Below are positions 1 to 10,074 of a DNA stretch of 64,000 nucleotides, one piece after another. Source of the DNA: Candidatus Dechloromonas phosphorivorans (lineage in GTDB: Bacteria > Pseudomonadota > Gammaproteobacteria > Burkholderiales > Rhodocyclaceae); NCBI GenBank assembly GCA_016714975.1, contig JADKBR010000023.1, forward strand, positions 9,833 through 73,832, written 5' to 3'. How positions within the stretch are numbered: position 1 is the first letter of the stretch; each line of letters opens with the position of its first letter. Under the pieces are notes generated by a model. That model was not told where the DNA came from. It saw only the letters and a list, made by a program, of their open reading frames with translations, and did not search any database. Made by a program: the position numbers and the translations under genes.

Positions 1-53
1 TCCTGGTCGGCGTTTTTCATGCCATTTCGCGGGTGGACCGCGACAGTCGTTTT

Positions 54-851
54 TCAGGCGGGCAGCGGCTCCGCGTTGCCCAGCGCCGTTGTGTTCATGC
101 CGCCATCGACGTAGAGAATTTCGCCGGTAATGCCGCTGGCCAGGTCGGAAAGCATGAAGGCGGCCGCGTTGCCGACCTCGTCGATGGTCACGTTACGCCT
201 CAGCGGGGCGTTGTGCGAGTTGTAGGCGAGCAGCTTGCCGAAATTGCCGATGCCGGACGCCGCCAGCGTCTTGATCGGGCCGGCCGATATGGCGTTGGCG
301 CGCGTGCCTTCGGGTCCGAGGCTGAATGCGAGGTAACGCGTCGCTGCTTCGAGGCTGGCCTTCGCCAGGCCCATGGTGTTGTAATTGGGCATGGTGCGCT
401 CGGCGCCAAGATAGGAGAGGGCGAGCAGCGAACCTTTGCGGCCTTGCATCATCGGGCGCGCGGCCTTGGCCAACGCCGGGTAGCTGTATGCCGAAATCTC
501 GTGAGCGATGCGGAAGGCTTCGCGCGAGATGCCGGTCAGGAAGTCGCCTTCGATGGCTTCGGTCGGCGCGTAGGCGATCGAGTGCACGAGGCCGTCGAGG
601 CCATCCCAGCGCTTGCCGAGGACGACGAAAACATTGTCGATCTGCTCGTCGCTGCTGACATCTAGGGGAATCGTGATGTCGCTACCGAATTCGCCTGCGA
701 ACTTCTTGATGCGGTCCTCGAAGCGTTCATTCTGGTAGGTGAAGGCGAGTTGCGCGCCTTCACGGTGACAAGCCTTGGCGATACCGTAGGCGATCGAGTG
801 TTTGGACAGCAAACCGGTGATCAGAATCTTCTTGTCGGCTAGAAAGCCCAT
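54..851 (-). CDS. fabI: Enoyl-[acyl-carrier-protein] reductase (NADH), FabI
   Basis: This 265-residue protein catalyses the last reduction step of each type II fatty acid elongation cycle, turning trans-2-enoyl-ACP into acyl-ACP with NAD(P)H in the cytoplasm. It is a short-chain dehydrogenase of the divergent FabI type: a glycine-poor N-terminal dinucleotide motif (ITGLLSKHSIAYGIA, about residues 11-25) and the catalytic Tyr157-x6-Lys164 pair (YNTMGLAK), with the extra Tyr147 typical of FabI. Length matches the family (about 260). The start has a good AGGGAGA ribosome site, and a TATAAT-like -10 box lies at 884-889 without a clear -35. It follows the ETF-QO gene by 43 bp on the same strand, so partial co-transcription is possible. 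Confidence 0.97.
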   Translation of the reverse strand: MGFLADKKILITGLLSKHSIAYGIAKACHREGAQLAFTYQNERFEDRIKKFAGEFGSDITIPLDVSSDEQIDNVFVVLGKRWDGLDGLVHSIAYAPTEAIEGDFLTGISREAFRIAHEISAYSYPALAKAARPMMQGRKGSLLALSYLGAERTMPNYNTMGLAKASLEAATRYLAFSLGPEGTRANAISAGPIKTLAASGIGNFGKLLAYNSHNAPLRRNVTIDEVGNAAAFMLSDLASGITGEILYVDGGMNTTALGNAEPLPA

Positions 852-894
852 GCGATGTTCTCCCTGGAGGGTTCAGCCCCGAGATTATAATGCA

Positions 895-2543
895 TCACAT
901 GTTCGGATAGGTTGGCCCTTCGCCGCCTTGGGGCACGACCCAGTTGATGTTCTGGGTTGGATCCTTGATGTCGCAAGTCTTGCAATGGACGCAGTTTTGC
1001 GCATTGATCTGCAGGCGCGGATTGTTGCCCTGTTCGTCGCGCAGGATTTCATAGACGCCGGCCGGACAGTAACGTTGTTCCGGCGCGTCATATTGCTCGA
1101 GATTGACGGTGATCGGGATGTTCGCATCCTTCAACTGGAGATGGCAGGGCTGGTCTTCCTCGTGGTTGGTGCTGGACAGAAAGACCGAGGACAGGCGGTC
1201 GAAGGTCAGTACGCCGTCCGGTTTCGGGTAGGAAATCGGCGGGCACTCGGAAGCGGGCTTCAACTTGGCGTGATCCGGAGCCTTGTGGTGTAGCGTCCAC
1301 GGTGCCTTGCCGCGCAGGACGATCTGGTCGATCCCGAACATCAGCGAACCAAGTTTCATGCCCTTGTTCATCCACGGCTTGAAATTTCGCGCCCGGTAGA
1401 GCTCGTCGTAGAGCCAGCTGCTCCTGAATGCTTCCGGGTAGGCGATCAGCTCGTCGTGCTCGCGTGCGCCCTTGAGTGCTGCGAAACAGGCCTCAGCGGC
1501 GAGCATGCCTGACTTGATGGCACAATGCATCCCCTTGATTCGTGCCGCATTCAGGAAGCCGGCATTGTCGCCGACCAGGACGCCGCCCGGGAAAATCAGT
1601 TTCGGCAGGGACTGTATGCCGCCCGCCGTCAGGGCGCGGGCGCCGTAGGCGATACGCTTGCCGCCGTCGAGGAACTTGCGGATCTCCGGATGCGTCTTGT
1701 AGCGCTGGAATTCATCGAACGGTGACAGGTGTGGGTTGGTATAGCCGAGACCGACGACGTAACCGACCGCGACCTGGTTGTTTTCGAGGTGGTAGAGGAA
1801 ACCACCGCCGTAGGTGTCGGGCTCCATCGGCCAGCCGCCGCTATGGACGACGAGGCCAAGCTGGTGATTCTCCGGCTTGATCTCCCACAGCTCTTTGATG
1901 CCGATGCCGTAGGTCTGCGGGTCCGCGCCGGCATTGAGCTTGAATCTTTCCTGAAGCTGCTTGCCGAGATGGCCGCGGCAGCCCTCGGCAAAGAAAGTGT
2001 ACTTGCCGTGCAACTCCATGCCCATCTGGAAATTTGGGCCTTCGGCACCATCGTGCAGACGTCCCATGTCGCCAGTGGCGACACCCTTCACCGAGCCATC
2101 CACGTTGAACAGGACTTCAGCGCCGGCAAAGCCAGGGTAGATCTCGACACCCAGCGCCTCGGCCTGATCACCGAGCCAGCGGCAAAGATTGGCGAGCGAA
2201 ATGACATAGCAGCCTTCGTTATGGAAACACTTCGGTAAAAGGCTGTTGGAACCCTTTTGGCACCCGTTTCGCTGAGGATGAAAAAACGGTCCTCGCTGAC
2301 TGGCGCGTTGAGCGGCGCACCGTCTTGTTTCCAGTTGGGCAGAAGCTCGGTCAGAGCCCCGGGATCCAGCACCGCGCCCGAAAGGATGTGGGCGCCGATC
2401 TCGGCCCCTTTTTCAATGAGGCAGACCGAAACTTCGCTGCCGTTCTCCGCTGCCAGTTGCTTGAGGCGGATTGCCGACGCCAGTCCGGCGGGGCCGCCGC
2501 CGACGATGACAACGTCAAATTCCATCGCTTCGCGTTCCATCAT
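895..2543 (-). pseudogene. Electron transfer flavoprotein-ubiquinone oxidoreductase (ETF-QO), frameshifted
   Basis: ETF-QO passes electrons from electron-transfer flavoprotein (fatty acid and amino acid oxidation) to the quinone pool at the inner membrane. The N-terminal part (2543 down to about 2248) carries the FAD Rossmann motif VVIVGGGPAG. The reading then shifts, and the rest (about 2248 to 895) continues in another frame with CRWLGDQAEALGVEIYPGFAG, the central flavoprotein core and a C-terminal 4Fe-4S module (CPAGVYE ... CVHCKTCDIKDP). Joining the frames gives about 549 residues, the normal family length. The break is near 2244-2251, where the coding strand reads GTTCCAACAGC; one additional C would restore the frame. 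Everything else is conserved, so this is either a very recent mutation or a sequencing/assembly error. The start is one of two adjacent ATGs (2543 or 2540) behind AGGAGAG. Confidence 0.9.
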
Positions 2544-2631
2544 CTCTCCTTGTCAGATCATTGTCGCGTCGTGGGCAATACGGTACAGTATGGTGTTGAT
2601 TTTTTCAACCCTTCCAGGGAAACGAACCAAT

Positions 2632-3042
2632 ATGGAAAAGCGCTGGAAACTCGTTCATCTCACCACCATGCCCATTCGCTGGGGTGATATGGATGCCTAC
2701 GGCCACGTCAATAACACCGTCTACTTCCGCTACATCGAGCAGGCGCGCGTCGAGTGGATCGAGGCGATGCAGGTGCCGGTTCGGCCGGGCGCGGAAGGGC
2801 CGGTGATCATCAACGCCAGCTGCACTTTCCTGATTCCACTTAACTATCCCGGGACGGTCGAGGTGCGGACCTACGCCAGCCATCCGGGGCGCTCCAGTTT
2901 CCTCACCCATGTCGAGATGCGCGTCGTCGGCGATGAGCGGGTGTATGCCGAAGGCGCCGCCAAAGTGGTGTGGATGGATACCCGGACTGGCAAGTCCGTT
3001 CCACTGCCCGCGCATGTGCGGAACGAGGTTGAAGGGGAGTAA
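2632..3042 (+). CDS. Acyl-CoA thioesterase, 4HBT/YbgC-like hotdog family
   Basis: A 136-residue single hotdog-fold protein. The motif RWGDMDAYGHVNNTVYFRYIEQAR (described here by its key D-x-D-x-x-x-H-V-N-N core, residues about 17-30) is the 4-hydroxybenzoyl-CoA thioesterase signature, with the Asp and His/Asn residues expected at the active site. Such proteins hydrolyse acyl-CoA thioesters; the substrate cannot be told from sequence. The start at 2632 follows CAGGGA. The frame is open further upstream, but that part is antisense to ETF-QO and has no family similarity. The gene is divergent from ETF-QO and 33 bp ahead of the dGTPase gene, probably in the same transcript. Confidence 0.88.
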   Translation: MEKRWKLVHLTTMPIRWGDMDAYGHVNNTVYFRYIEQARVEWIEAMQVPVRPGAEGPVIINASCTFLIPLNYPGTVEVRTYASHPGRSSFLTHVEMRVVGDERVYAEGAAKVVWMDTRTGKSVPLPAHVRNEVEGE

Positions 3043-3075
3043 ACTCATAGCCCAGCGCATCGCGTTCCGATAATC

Positions 3076-4419
3076 ATGGGCCACCGAAAAACCTGGGAAA
3101 AGCTGCTCTCCGCCGAACGGCCGGGGGCTGGCAGCACGCCTGGAACTCCGGAACGGACTGCCTTCCAGCAGGACTACGACCGCATTGTCTTCACCTCGGC
3201 TTTCCGAAGGATGAAAGACAAGACGCAGGTTTTCCCGCTTGCCAAGAGCGACTATGTGCGGACCCGTCTGACGCACAGCCTCGAGGCCAGCTGTGTCGGC
3301 CGATCCCTGGGGGCGCTCGTCGGCCGCGAGATCATCGCCCGCCACGATTTGCAAAACGTCGAATCCGGAGACTTCGGGGCCATCGTCGCCGCCGCCTGCC
3401 TCGCGCACGACATCGGGAACCCACCCTTCGGTCACGCCGGGGAAGACGCCATCCGCGAATGGTTCCGCAGTTCCGGCCTGCTTGAACGCCATCCTCTGAC
3501 CGCCGCACAGCGCGCTGATTTCGAGCGTTACGAAGGAAATGCCCAAGGCTTTCGCATCGTCACCCGCCTGCAAAGCCCTGCCAATCCGGGGCTGCAACTG
3601 ACCAGCGCGGTCCTGGCGGCATTCACCAAGTACCCGTGTCCTTCTTCGGTCGACGGCGAACTCGACGGCAAGAGCAGCAGGAAGTTCGGTTTCTTTCAGC
3701 ATGATGCTGGCGCATTCGCGGACGTGGCGCGGTCGACCGGTCTGGTCGAGCGGATTCCAGGCACGCCCTGGCGGCGCCATCCACTGGCATTCCTGGTTGA
3801 AGTGGCCGACGACACCTGCTACCTGATCGTCGACCTGGAAGACGCCGCCCGCCTTGGCTTCGTGTCCTACCGTGAGGCGGAATATCTCCTCGCCGATCTT
3901 GCCGGAAGCGCGGCCAGCGCGCAGCGTCGCGGCGGCCTGCATGACCCGAAGGAACGCCTCGAGTACTTGCGGGCCAAAGCCATCGGCCGCGTGCTGGAAT
4001 GCGCTGCGGCAGTCTTTCTGGATAACGAGGGGGCAATTCTCGAAGGGGCTCTTGACGACGAACTGCTTGAGCAGTCGCCAGTTGCCGTGCCCCTGAAAGC
4101 CATACTCCAGATTGCCAAGGAGACGATCTACAATGCGCGGCCAGCGCTCGAGATCGAGACCGCCGGTTTTGAGGTGCTCGCGGCGTTGCTCGGGCTTTTC
4201 AGCAATGCAGTCGAGGCAAGGGCAGGGCATTCCCGCTTCACGACACGCGAAAGCATGTTACTTAAATTACTGCCACCCCAATTCCTCGGTTACGGCGGCG
4301 AACCGGATCCCGACCCCTACATTCGCCTGCTGCAAGTGGCCGATTTCGTTGCCGGGATGACTGATTCCTACGCAGTCGACATGTACCGCAAGCTGAGAGG
4401 CTTTGATCTGCCGACATGA
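3076..4419 (+). CDS. dgt: Deoxyguanosinetriphosphate triphosphohydrolase-like protein (HD domain)
   Basis: A 447-residue HD-superfamily phosphohydrolase that would split dNTPs (classically dGTP) into deoxynucleoside and triphosphate, affecting dNTP pools. Metal ligands are visible: His67 in RLTHSLE, His111-Asp112 in AHDIGNPPFGH, and a later Asp in the VADFVAGMTDSYA segment near the C-terminus, which is strongly conserved in dGTPases. The length fits the short Dgt-like type 2/3 proteins rather than the 505-residue E. coli Dgt. It lies 33 bp after the thioesterase gene. Real dGTP preference cannot be read from sequence, so the symbol is by family. Confidence 0.92.
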   Translation: MGHRKTWEKLLSAERPGAGSTPGTPERTAFQQDYDRIVFTSAFRRMKDKTQVFPLAKSDYVRTRLTHSLEASCVGRSLGALVGREIIARHDLQNVESGDFGAIVAAACLAHDIGNPPFGHAGEDAIREWFRSSGLLERHPLTAAQRADFERYEGNAQGFRIVTRLQSPANPGLQLTSAVLAAFTKYPCPSSVDGELDGKSSRKFGFFQHDAGAFADVARSTGLVERIPGTPWRRHPLAFLVEVADDTCYLIVDLEDAARLGFVSYREAEYLLADLAGSAASAQRRGGLHDPKERLEYLRAKAIGRVLECAAAVFLDNEGAILEGALDDELLEQSPVAVPLKAILQIAKETIYNARPALEIETAGFEVLAALLGLFSNAVEARAGHSRFTTRESMLLKLLPPQFLGYGGEPDPDPYIRLLQVADFVAGMTDSYAVDMYRKLRGFDLPT

Positions 4420-4844
4420 ATCGCCAACTTGTTTCTAACGTTGATTCTAACGAATATGCGATATCCTGTTGATTAAAGTGTTTCCGCGTTGACTGCAGAG
4501 TGAGGACTGGTCAAGCCCTGAGCGCAAGCGTTGATTGACCAGTTTCGCACGGTGCACGCCGAACAGAGATGTCGCATTGATGAGTGCGCAGATTGCAGCC
4601 ATGAGCGCACGGGGAAATTCCCTGCCAAGCATCCTACCGAACAGTCACACTTGAAAACGGCGAAATCGGTCGTCTGCCGGATTTGAACGCATTTGAACGC
4701 GAGCGACAAAAACGCGACTCCGCAACACGTAGCCCAATACCGCGGGTCGAACGGATAGTGCGCATAATTTGCATTATGTAAAATGATATCGACAGGCGCA
4801 ATCCAGGGGTCCAACGAGCGTCCTCCACGCTCTCCTCCGGGATT
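4420..4844. other. Intergenic region without a convincing gene
   Basis: A 425-bp gap between dgt (+) and the DUF1178 gene (-). Short open frames exist (for example a 61-codon frame on the minus strand, 4447-4632) but none has a ribosome site or recognisable family. Base composition is lower in GC than the flanking genes, and it holds a perfect 6-bp inverted repeat (see 4763-4778). It may be a degraded insertion or a regulatory stretch; I cannot decide. Confidence 0.4.
4763..4778. repeat. Perfect inverted repeat CATAAT-TTGC-ATTATG
   Basis: Two 6-bp arms around a 4-bp centre in AT-rich surroundings, upstream of no clear start codon. The size and symmetry suit a dimeric DNA-binding protein or a recombinase core site, but neither is demonstrated. 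Confidence 0.35.
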
Positions 4845-5309
4845 TCAGTTCAGGTCTTCGCCCTTGATGTCCGGCAGGCGCACGACGGGAATGCCTTCTT
4901 CACGCAACGCCTCGCATTCGTCTTCGCTCGCGTTGCCGCAGATCGCGCGTTCGGGAGATTCTTGGCGATGGATTCTTCTCGCCTCCGTGGCGAACGCATC
5001 ACCGACATTGTCGCTGTTGGCGAGCAGTGCTTGCACGAACTGGCGGTACATCGCCATCACCTGGGTGGCGGCCGGAAGCAGCGGCACCGATGCCAGGCGC
5101 ACCTTGTCTGAGGATGCTGCCGAGCCCTCTGCCGGCGATGAACGGTGCGCCGCGATGCTGACCAGCGATGGAACGCGGCGGACTTCGTCGCTGTCGCAAC
5201 TGGGACAGCGGATGAGGCACCTCGCCTGCTGGTCGGCGAAGTCCTCGGCGCTCCGGAACCATCCTTCGAAGCGGTGGTCGCCGTCGCAGGCAAGGTCGAA
5301 AATGATCAT
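4845..5309 (-). CDS. DUF1178 family protein
   Basis: A 154-residue cytoplasmic protein of unknown function. The N-terminus (MIIFDLACDGDHRFEGWF) and the following CPSC pair (C-P-S-C at about residue 35) are the hallmark of DUF1178, a family common in alpha- and betaproteobacteria whose N-terminal part resembles a small zinc ribbon; only this single CxxC pair is evident here. The ATG lies 11 nt after the 3' CCA of tRNA-Leu, and AAGGGTG just upstream can serve as ribosome site. So this mRNA may begin with or follow a tRNA. Confidence 0.85.
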   Translation of the reverse strand: MIIFDLACDGDHRFEGWFRSAEDFADQQARCLIRCPSCDSDEVRRVPSLVSIAAHRSSPAEGSAASSDKVRLASVPLLPAATQVMAMYRQFVQALLANSDNVGDAFATEARRIHRQESPERAICGNASEDECEALREEGIPVVRLPDIKGEDLN

Positions 5310-5320
5310 CGGTTCACCCT

Positions 5321-5406
5321 TGGTGCCCGGGACGGGGGTCGAACCCGTATAGCCAGAGGCCGAGAGATTTTAAGTCTCTTGTGTCTACCAATTTCACCAC
5401 CCGGGC
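5321..5406 (-). tRNA. tRNA-Leu (anticodon TAA)
   Basis: Cloverleaf with the GCCCGGG/CCCGGGC acceptor stem, discriminator A and encoded CCA at 5321-5323. The anticodon arm GAGACTTAAAATCTC shows TAA, the long variable arm marks a class II tRNA, and GGTTCGACCC is the T loop. A TATAAT-like hexamer at 5416-5421 (minus) just after the upstream terminator could give this gene its own promoter, but no good -35 is visible. Confidence 0.97.
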
Positions 5407-5436
5407 GGCTCGCCGATTATAGCGAGCGCCAGATGC

Positions 5437-5465
5437 AAAAAGGGAAAGCGTTGTGGCGCTTTCCC
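5437..5465 (-). terminator. Rho-independent terminator between tRNA-Gly and tRNA-Leu
   Basis: On the minus strand GGGAAAGCG and CGCTTTCCC form a perfect 9-bp stem with a 6-nt loop, followed at once by TTTTT. It sits between the second tRNA-Gly and tRNA-Leu, so tRNA-Leu is likely made from read-through or its own promoter. Confidence 0.8.
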
Positions 5466-5474
5466 CTCTTCTTG

Positions 5475-5550
5475 TGGAGCGGCAGAAGAGTCTCGAACTC
5501 TCGACCTATACCTTGGCAAGGTATCGCTCTACCAACTGAGCTACTGCCGC
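5475..5550 (-). tRNA. tRNA-Gly (anticodon GCC), copy 2
   Basis: A 76-nt gene with acceptor stem GCGGCAG/CTGCCGC, discriminator T, encoded CCA, and anticodon loop TTGCCAA (GCC). It appears identical to the copy at 5693-5768. It starts 7 nt after tRNA-Cys. Confidence 0.97.
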
Positions 5551-5557
5551 AAATTCC

Positions 5558-5631
5558 TGGAGGCGCGAGCCGGAGTCGAACCGACCTACTCGGATTTGCA
5601 ATCCGGTGCATAACCGCTTTGCTATCGCGCC
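5558..5631 (-). tRNA. tRNA-Cys (anticodon GCA)
   Basis: A 74-nt gene starting GGCGCGATAGC with anticodon arm GGATTGCAAATCC (GCA), T loop GGTTCGACTCC, discriminator T and encoded CCA. Gly-Cys-Leu is a known tRNA operon arrangement (glyW-cysT-leuZ in E. coli). Confidence 0.97.
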
Positions 5632-5658
5632 CTGCGTGAAATCAAGAACACCCCAACC

Positions 5659-5683
5659 AAAAAAGGGAAAGCCGAGCTTTCCC
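5659..5683 (-). terminator. Rho-independent terminator after the first tRNA-Gly
   Basis: On the minus strand GGGAAAGC-TCG-GCTTTCCC is followed directly by TTTTTT: a textbook 8-bp stem, 3-nt loop terminator. The stem is nearly the same sequence as the terminator at 5437-5465, which fits duplication of a tRNA-Gly-plus-terminator unit. Confidence 0.82.
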
Positions 5684-5692
5684 TGAAAAACC

Positions 5693-5768
5693 TGGAGCGG
5701 CAGAAGAGTCTCGAACTCTCGACCTATACCTTGGCAAGGTATCGCTCTACCAACTGAGCTACTGCCGC
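5693..5768 (-). tRNA. tRNA-Gly (anticodon GCC), copy 1
   Basis: First gene of the cluster, 76 nt, apparently identical in sequence to the copy at 5475-5550, with encoded CCA. It lies about 16 nt downstream of the -10 box of the promoter at 5785-5812. Confidence 0.97.
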
Positions 5769-5784
5769 GCTGAACCGAGCCGGG

Positions 5785-5812
5785 ATTATAGGCGCTGCCG
5801 ATCAATTGTCAA
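5785..5812 (-). promoter_or_regulatory. Sigma-70 promoter of the tRNA cluster
   Basis: On the minus strand an exact TTGACA (-35, 5812-5807), a 16-bp spacer and an exact TATAAT (-10, 5790-5785) precede tRNA-Gly copy 1. The stretch after the -10 box is GC-rich (CCCGGCTCGG), the discriminator type linked to stringent control of stable RNA genes. The transcript leader would be about 10 nt. Confidence 0.88.
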
Positions 5813-5941
5813 CATTGCGCCTGATCCGACGGAGAGCAAGTCTGGAAACCGACTGAGCATGGATTTTCAAAAAGAATAAAGGCACCGCCCTGCCCCGGTT
5901 CTCGTCACTTCTTGCCGGCTTTCCGCGGTCGACCGCAACAA

Positions 5942-8317
<2,376 letters not shown>

Positions 8318-8341
8318 GCGGATTCCTTTCAGAGCATCCAA

Positions 8342-9127
8342 TCAGGAAGAATGTGAAGCCGGGGGTTGAGAATCGGTATGCAGACGCCGGGCGGCTGTTT
8401 CGCGCCGCGCGGCTGAGCGCAGCGACTGGGCCAGCGTCTCGCGGACGAAATCGATATGGGTTTCTGCGGCGGCGCGGGCGGCCTGCGGCTTGCGCTCGCG
8501 GATCGCTGTGTAAATGGCCTCATGCTGGCGCAACAACAAGGAACCGGCTGAGGGAGTGCGCTGCAACTCGCCCAGATTCAGGCGGATGTTGTCATGCATC
8601 AGGTGCAGTAATGCCGCCGAGAGTTGGCCGACCAGGACATTGTGCGAGGCTTCGCCGATCGCTTGGTGAAAGGCTATGTCGGCACACGAGCGGGATTCCA
8701 GATCATCGACCAGGAAAGCGTCGTTGAGGGCTGCGAAAGCCTGGTCGAGGCGCGTCTGGTCGGCTTCGGTCGCCCGTTCGGCGGCCCATTGGGCGGCCTG
8801 CCCTTCGAGCATGCGGCGGAATTCGAGCATGTCCTCGCGCAGATTGGGGTGCTCCCCCAGCATGTCTTGCCAAGGATCGAAGAAACTCGATTCGAGACGA
8901 TCGGTCACATAGGTACCACCGCCCTGGCGGCTCCGCACCATCCCTTTGGAGGCTATCTTCTTGATGGCTTCACGCAATGAAGGACGTGAGACGCCGAATT
9001 CGATTGCCAACTCACGCTCTGGCGGCAGACGATCGCCCGGCTTGAGTGAGCCTTCCAGAATACGGCGCTCAAGCGACGAGGCCACGGTATCGGAAATACG
9101 CAGAACCTGCACCTTGTTTTGTGGCAT
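8342..9127 (-). CDS. FadR/GntR family (FCD domain) regulator, LldR/PdhR-like
   Basis: A 261-residue transcription factor. Residues about 10-75 form the GntR winged helix (LKPGDRLPPERELAIEFGVSRP... then REAIKKIASKGMV). The rest is an FCD ligand-binding domain with the D...H...H metal-site pattern (CADIAFHQAIGEASHN; QHEAIYTAI; THIDF). Divergence from the lactate genes and the two TGGTnnnACCA sites in the shared 164-bp control region point to an LldR role: repression of the lld operon relieved by lactate or pyruvate. PdhR-like regulators have the same architecture and operator, so the effector is not certain. The likely co-transcription with ppsA would tie PEP synthase level to the same signal. 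Confidence 0.9.
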   Translation of the reverse strand: MPQNKVQVLRISDTVASSLERRILEGSLKPGDRLPPERELAIEFGVSRPSLREAIKKIASKGMVRSRQGGGTYVTDRLESSFFDPWQDMLGEHPNLREDMLEFRRMLEGQAAQWAAERATEADQTRLDQAFAALNDAFLVDDLESRSCADIAFHQAIGEASHNVLVGQLSAALLHLMHDNIRLNLGELQRTPSAGSLLLRQHEAIYTAIRERKPQAARAAAETHIDFVRETLAQSLRSAARRETAARRLHTDSQPPASHSS

Positions 9128-9147
9128 GGGTTAGTTCAGTGGCCAAA

Positions 9148-9160
9148 TTGGTAAGACCAC
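9148..9160. promoter_or_regulatory. Candidate LldR/FadR-family operator 1
   Basis: The sequence TTGGTAAGACCAC contains TGGT-AAG-ACCA, the half-site arrangement bound by FCD-type GntR regulators (TGGTnnnACCA). It lies about 20 bp upstream of the regulator's own start codon. Confidence 0.65.
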
Positions 9161-9260
9161 ACAATTCTAATCAGCAAGCCAGACCAGCGCAAGCTCCGGA
9201 GAAACCCCTATATGATTCGCCAAATATTCGATGTATCGTACGTCGCTGAGAAAAGCATTA

Positions 9261-9273
9261 GTGGTATGACCAA
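9261..9273. promoter_or_regulatory. Candidate LldR/FadR-family operator 2
   Basis: TGGT-ATG-ACCA within AGTGGTATGACCAACT, about 20 bp upstream of the lldE start. Its centre is about 113 bp from operator 1. Paired sites at such a distance are used by E. coli LldR, where looping has been proposed. Confidence 0.68.
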
Positions 9274-9291
9274 CTGACCAATGGAGGCAAG

Positions 9292-10074
9292 ATGAGCGAG
9301 CAAGAAGACCGACCGCGTCGGCCTGGCGATGTTTATTTTTTCGCCACCTGCGTGGTCGACCAGTTCTTTCCCGGCGCCGGCATGGACGCCATCACCTTCC
9401 TTGAACGCGAAGGCATTCGCGTTCATTTTCCGGAAGAACAGACCTGTTGCGGTCAACCGGCCCATACCAGCGGTTTTCCCGAGGAATCGCGCAAGGTGGC
9501 CGCGCACACGCTCACCCTGTTTCCCAACGACTGGCCGGTCGTCGTTCCGTCCGGCTCGTGCGCCGGGATGATGAAGCACCATTACCCGACGCTTTTCGCC
9601 AGCGATCCGAGGCGCCAGGCGCAGGCCGAGGCACTCTCGGCGCGCATTTATGAATTCACCGACTTTCTCGTCAATGTGCTCGCCTGGCAGCCTGAAGACA
9701 AGGGCGGCGAGTGCACTGTTGTGCTCCACACCTCCTGCTCGGCCCGCCGCGAGATGGGCGTCCACCTCACCGGGCGCAAGCTGCTCGACGGCCTGGACAA
9801 GGTCAAGGTCGCGCAGCAGGATCACGAATCGGAATGTTGCGGTTTCGGCGGCACCTTCTCTGTCAAGCAGCCGGAAATTTCCGGCGCCATGGTCGAGGAC
9901 AAGGTCAAGGCCCTGAAAGCGACGGGCGCCGAGCGCGTGGTCAGTGCCGACTGCGGTTGCCTGATGAACATTCTCGGCCACGCCGCCTGGAAGGATCAGC
10001 AGGCAGGCCTCGCGAAACCTGCCCTACCCGGCGAACACATCGCCAGCTTCCTGCTGCGGAGGACCGCCAAATGA
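9292..10074 (+). CDS. lldE: L-lactate utilisation Fe-S protein LldE (LutA)
   Basis: A 260-residue subunit of the LldEFG/LutABC complex that oxidises L-lactate to pyruvate at the cytoplasmic face. It has two cysteine-rich CCG domains: TCCGQPAHTSGF near residue 50 with an upstream FATCVVDQF, and ESECCGFGGTF near residue 180 with SCSAR upstream. Each binds a (noncanonical) Fe-S cluster in this family. The start has AATGGAGGCAAG before the ATG. It is first in the operon, directly behind operator 2, and overlaps lldG by ATGA. Confidence 0.94.
   Translation: MSEQEDRPRRPGDVYFFATCVVDQFFPGAGMDAITFLEREGIRVHFPEEQTCCGQPAHTSGFPEESRKVAAHTLTLFPNDWPVVVPSGSCAGMMKHHYPTLFASDPRRQAQAEALSARIYEFTDFLVNVLAWQPEDKGGECTVVLHTSCSARREMGVHLTGRKLLDGLDKVKVAQQDHESECCGFGGTFSVKQPEISGAMVEDKVKALKATGAERVVSADCGCLMNILGHAAWKDQQAGLAKPALPGEHIASFLLRRTAK

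Noticed and set aside
2605..4230. 541-codon open frame on the minus strand opposite the thioesterase and dgt
   Set aside because: It lies antisense to two clearly identified genes, has no ribosome site and no recognisable protein features; GC-rich DNA produces such shadows.
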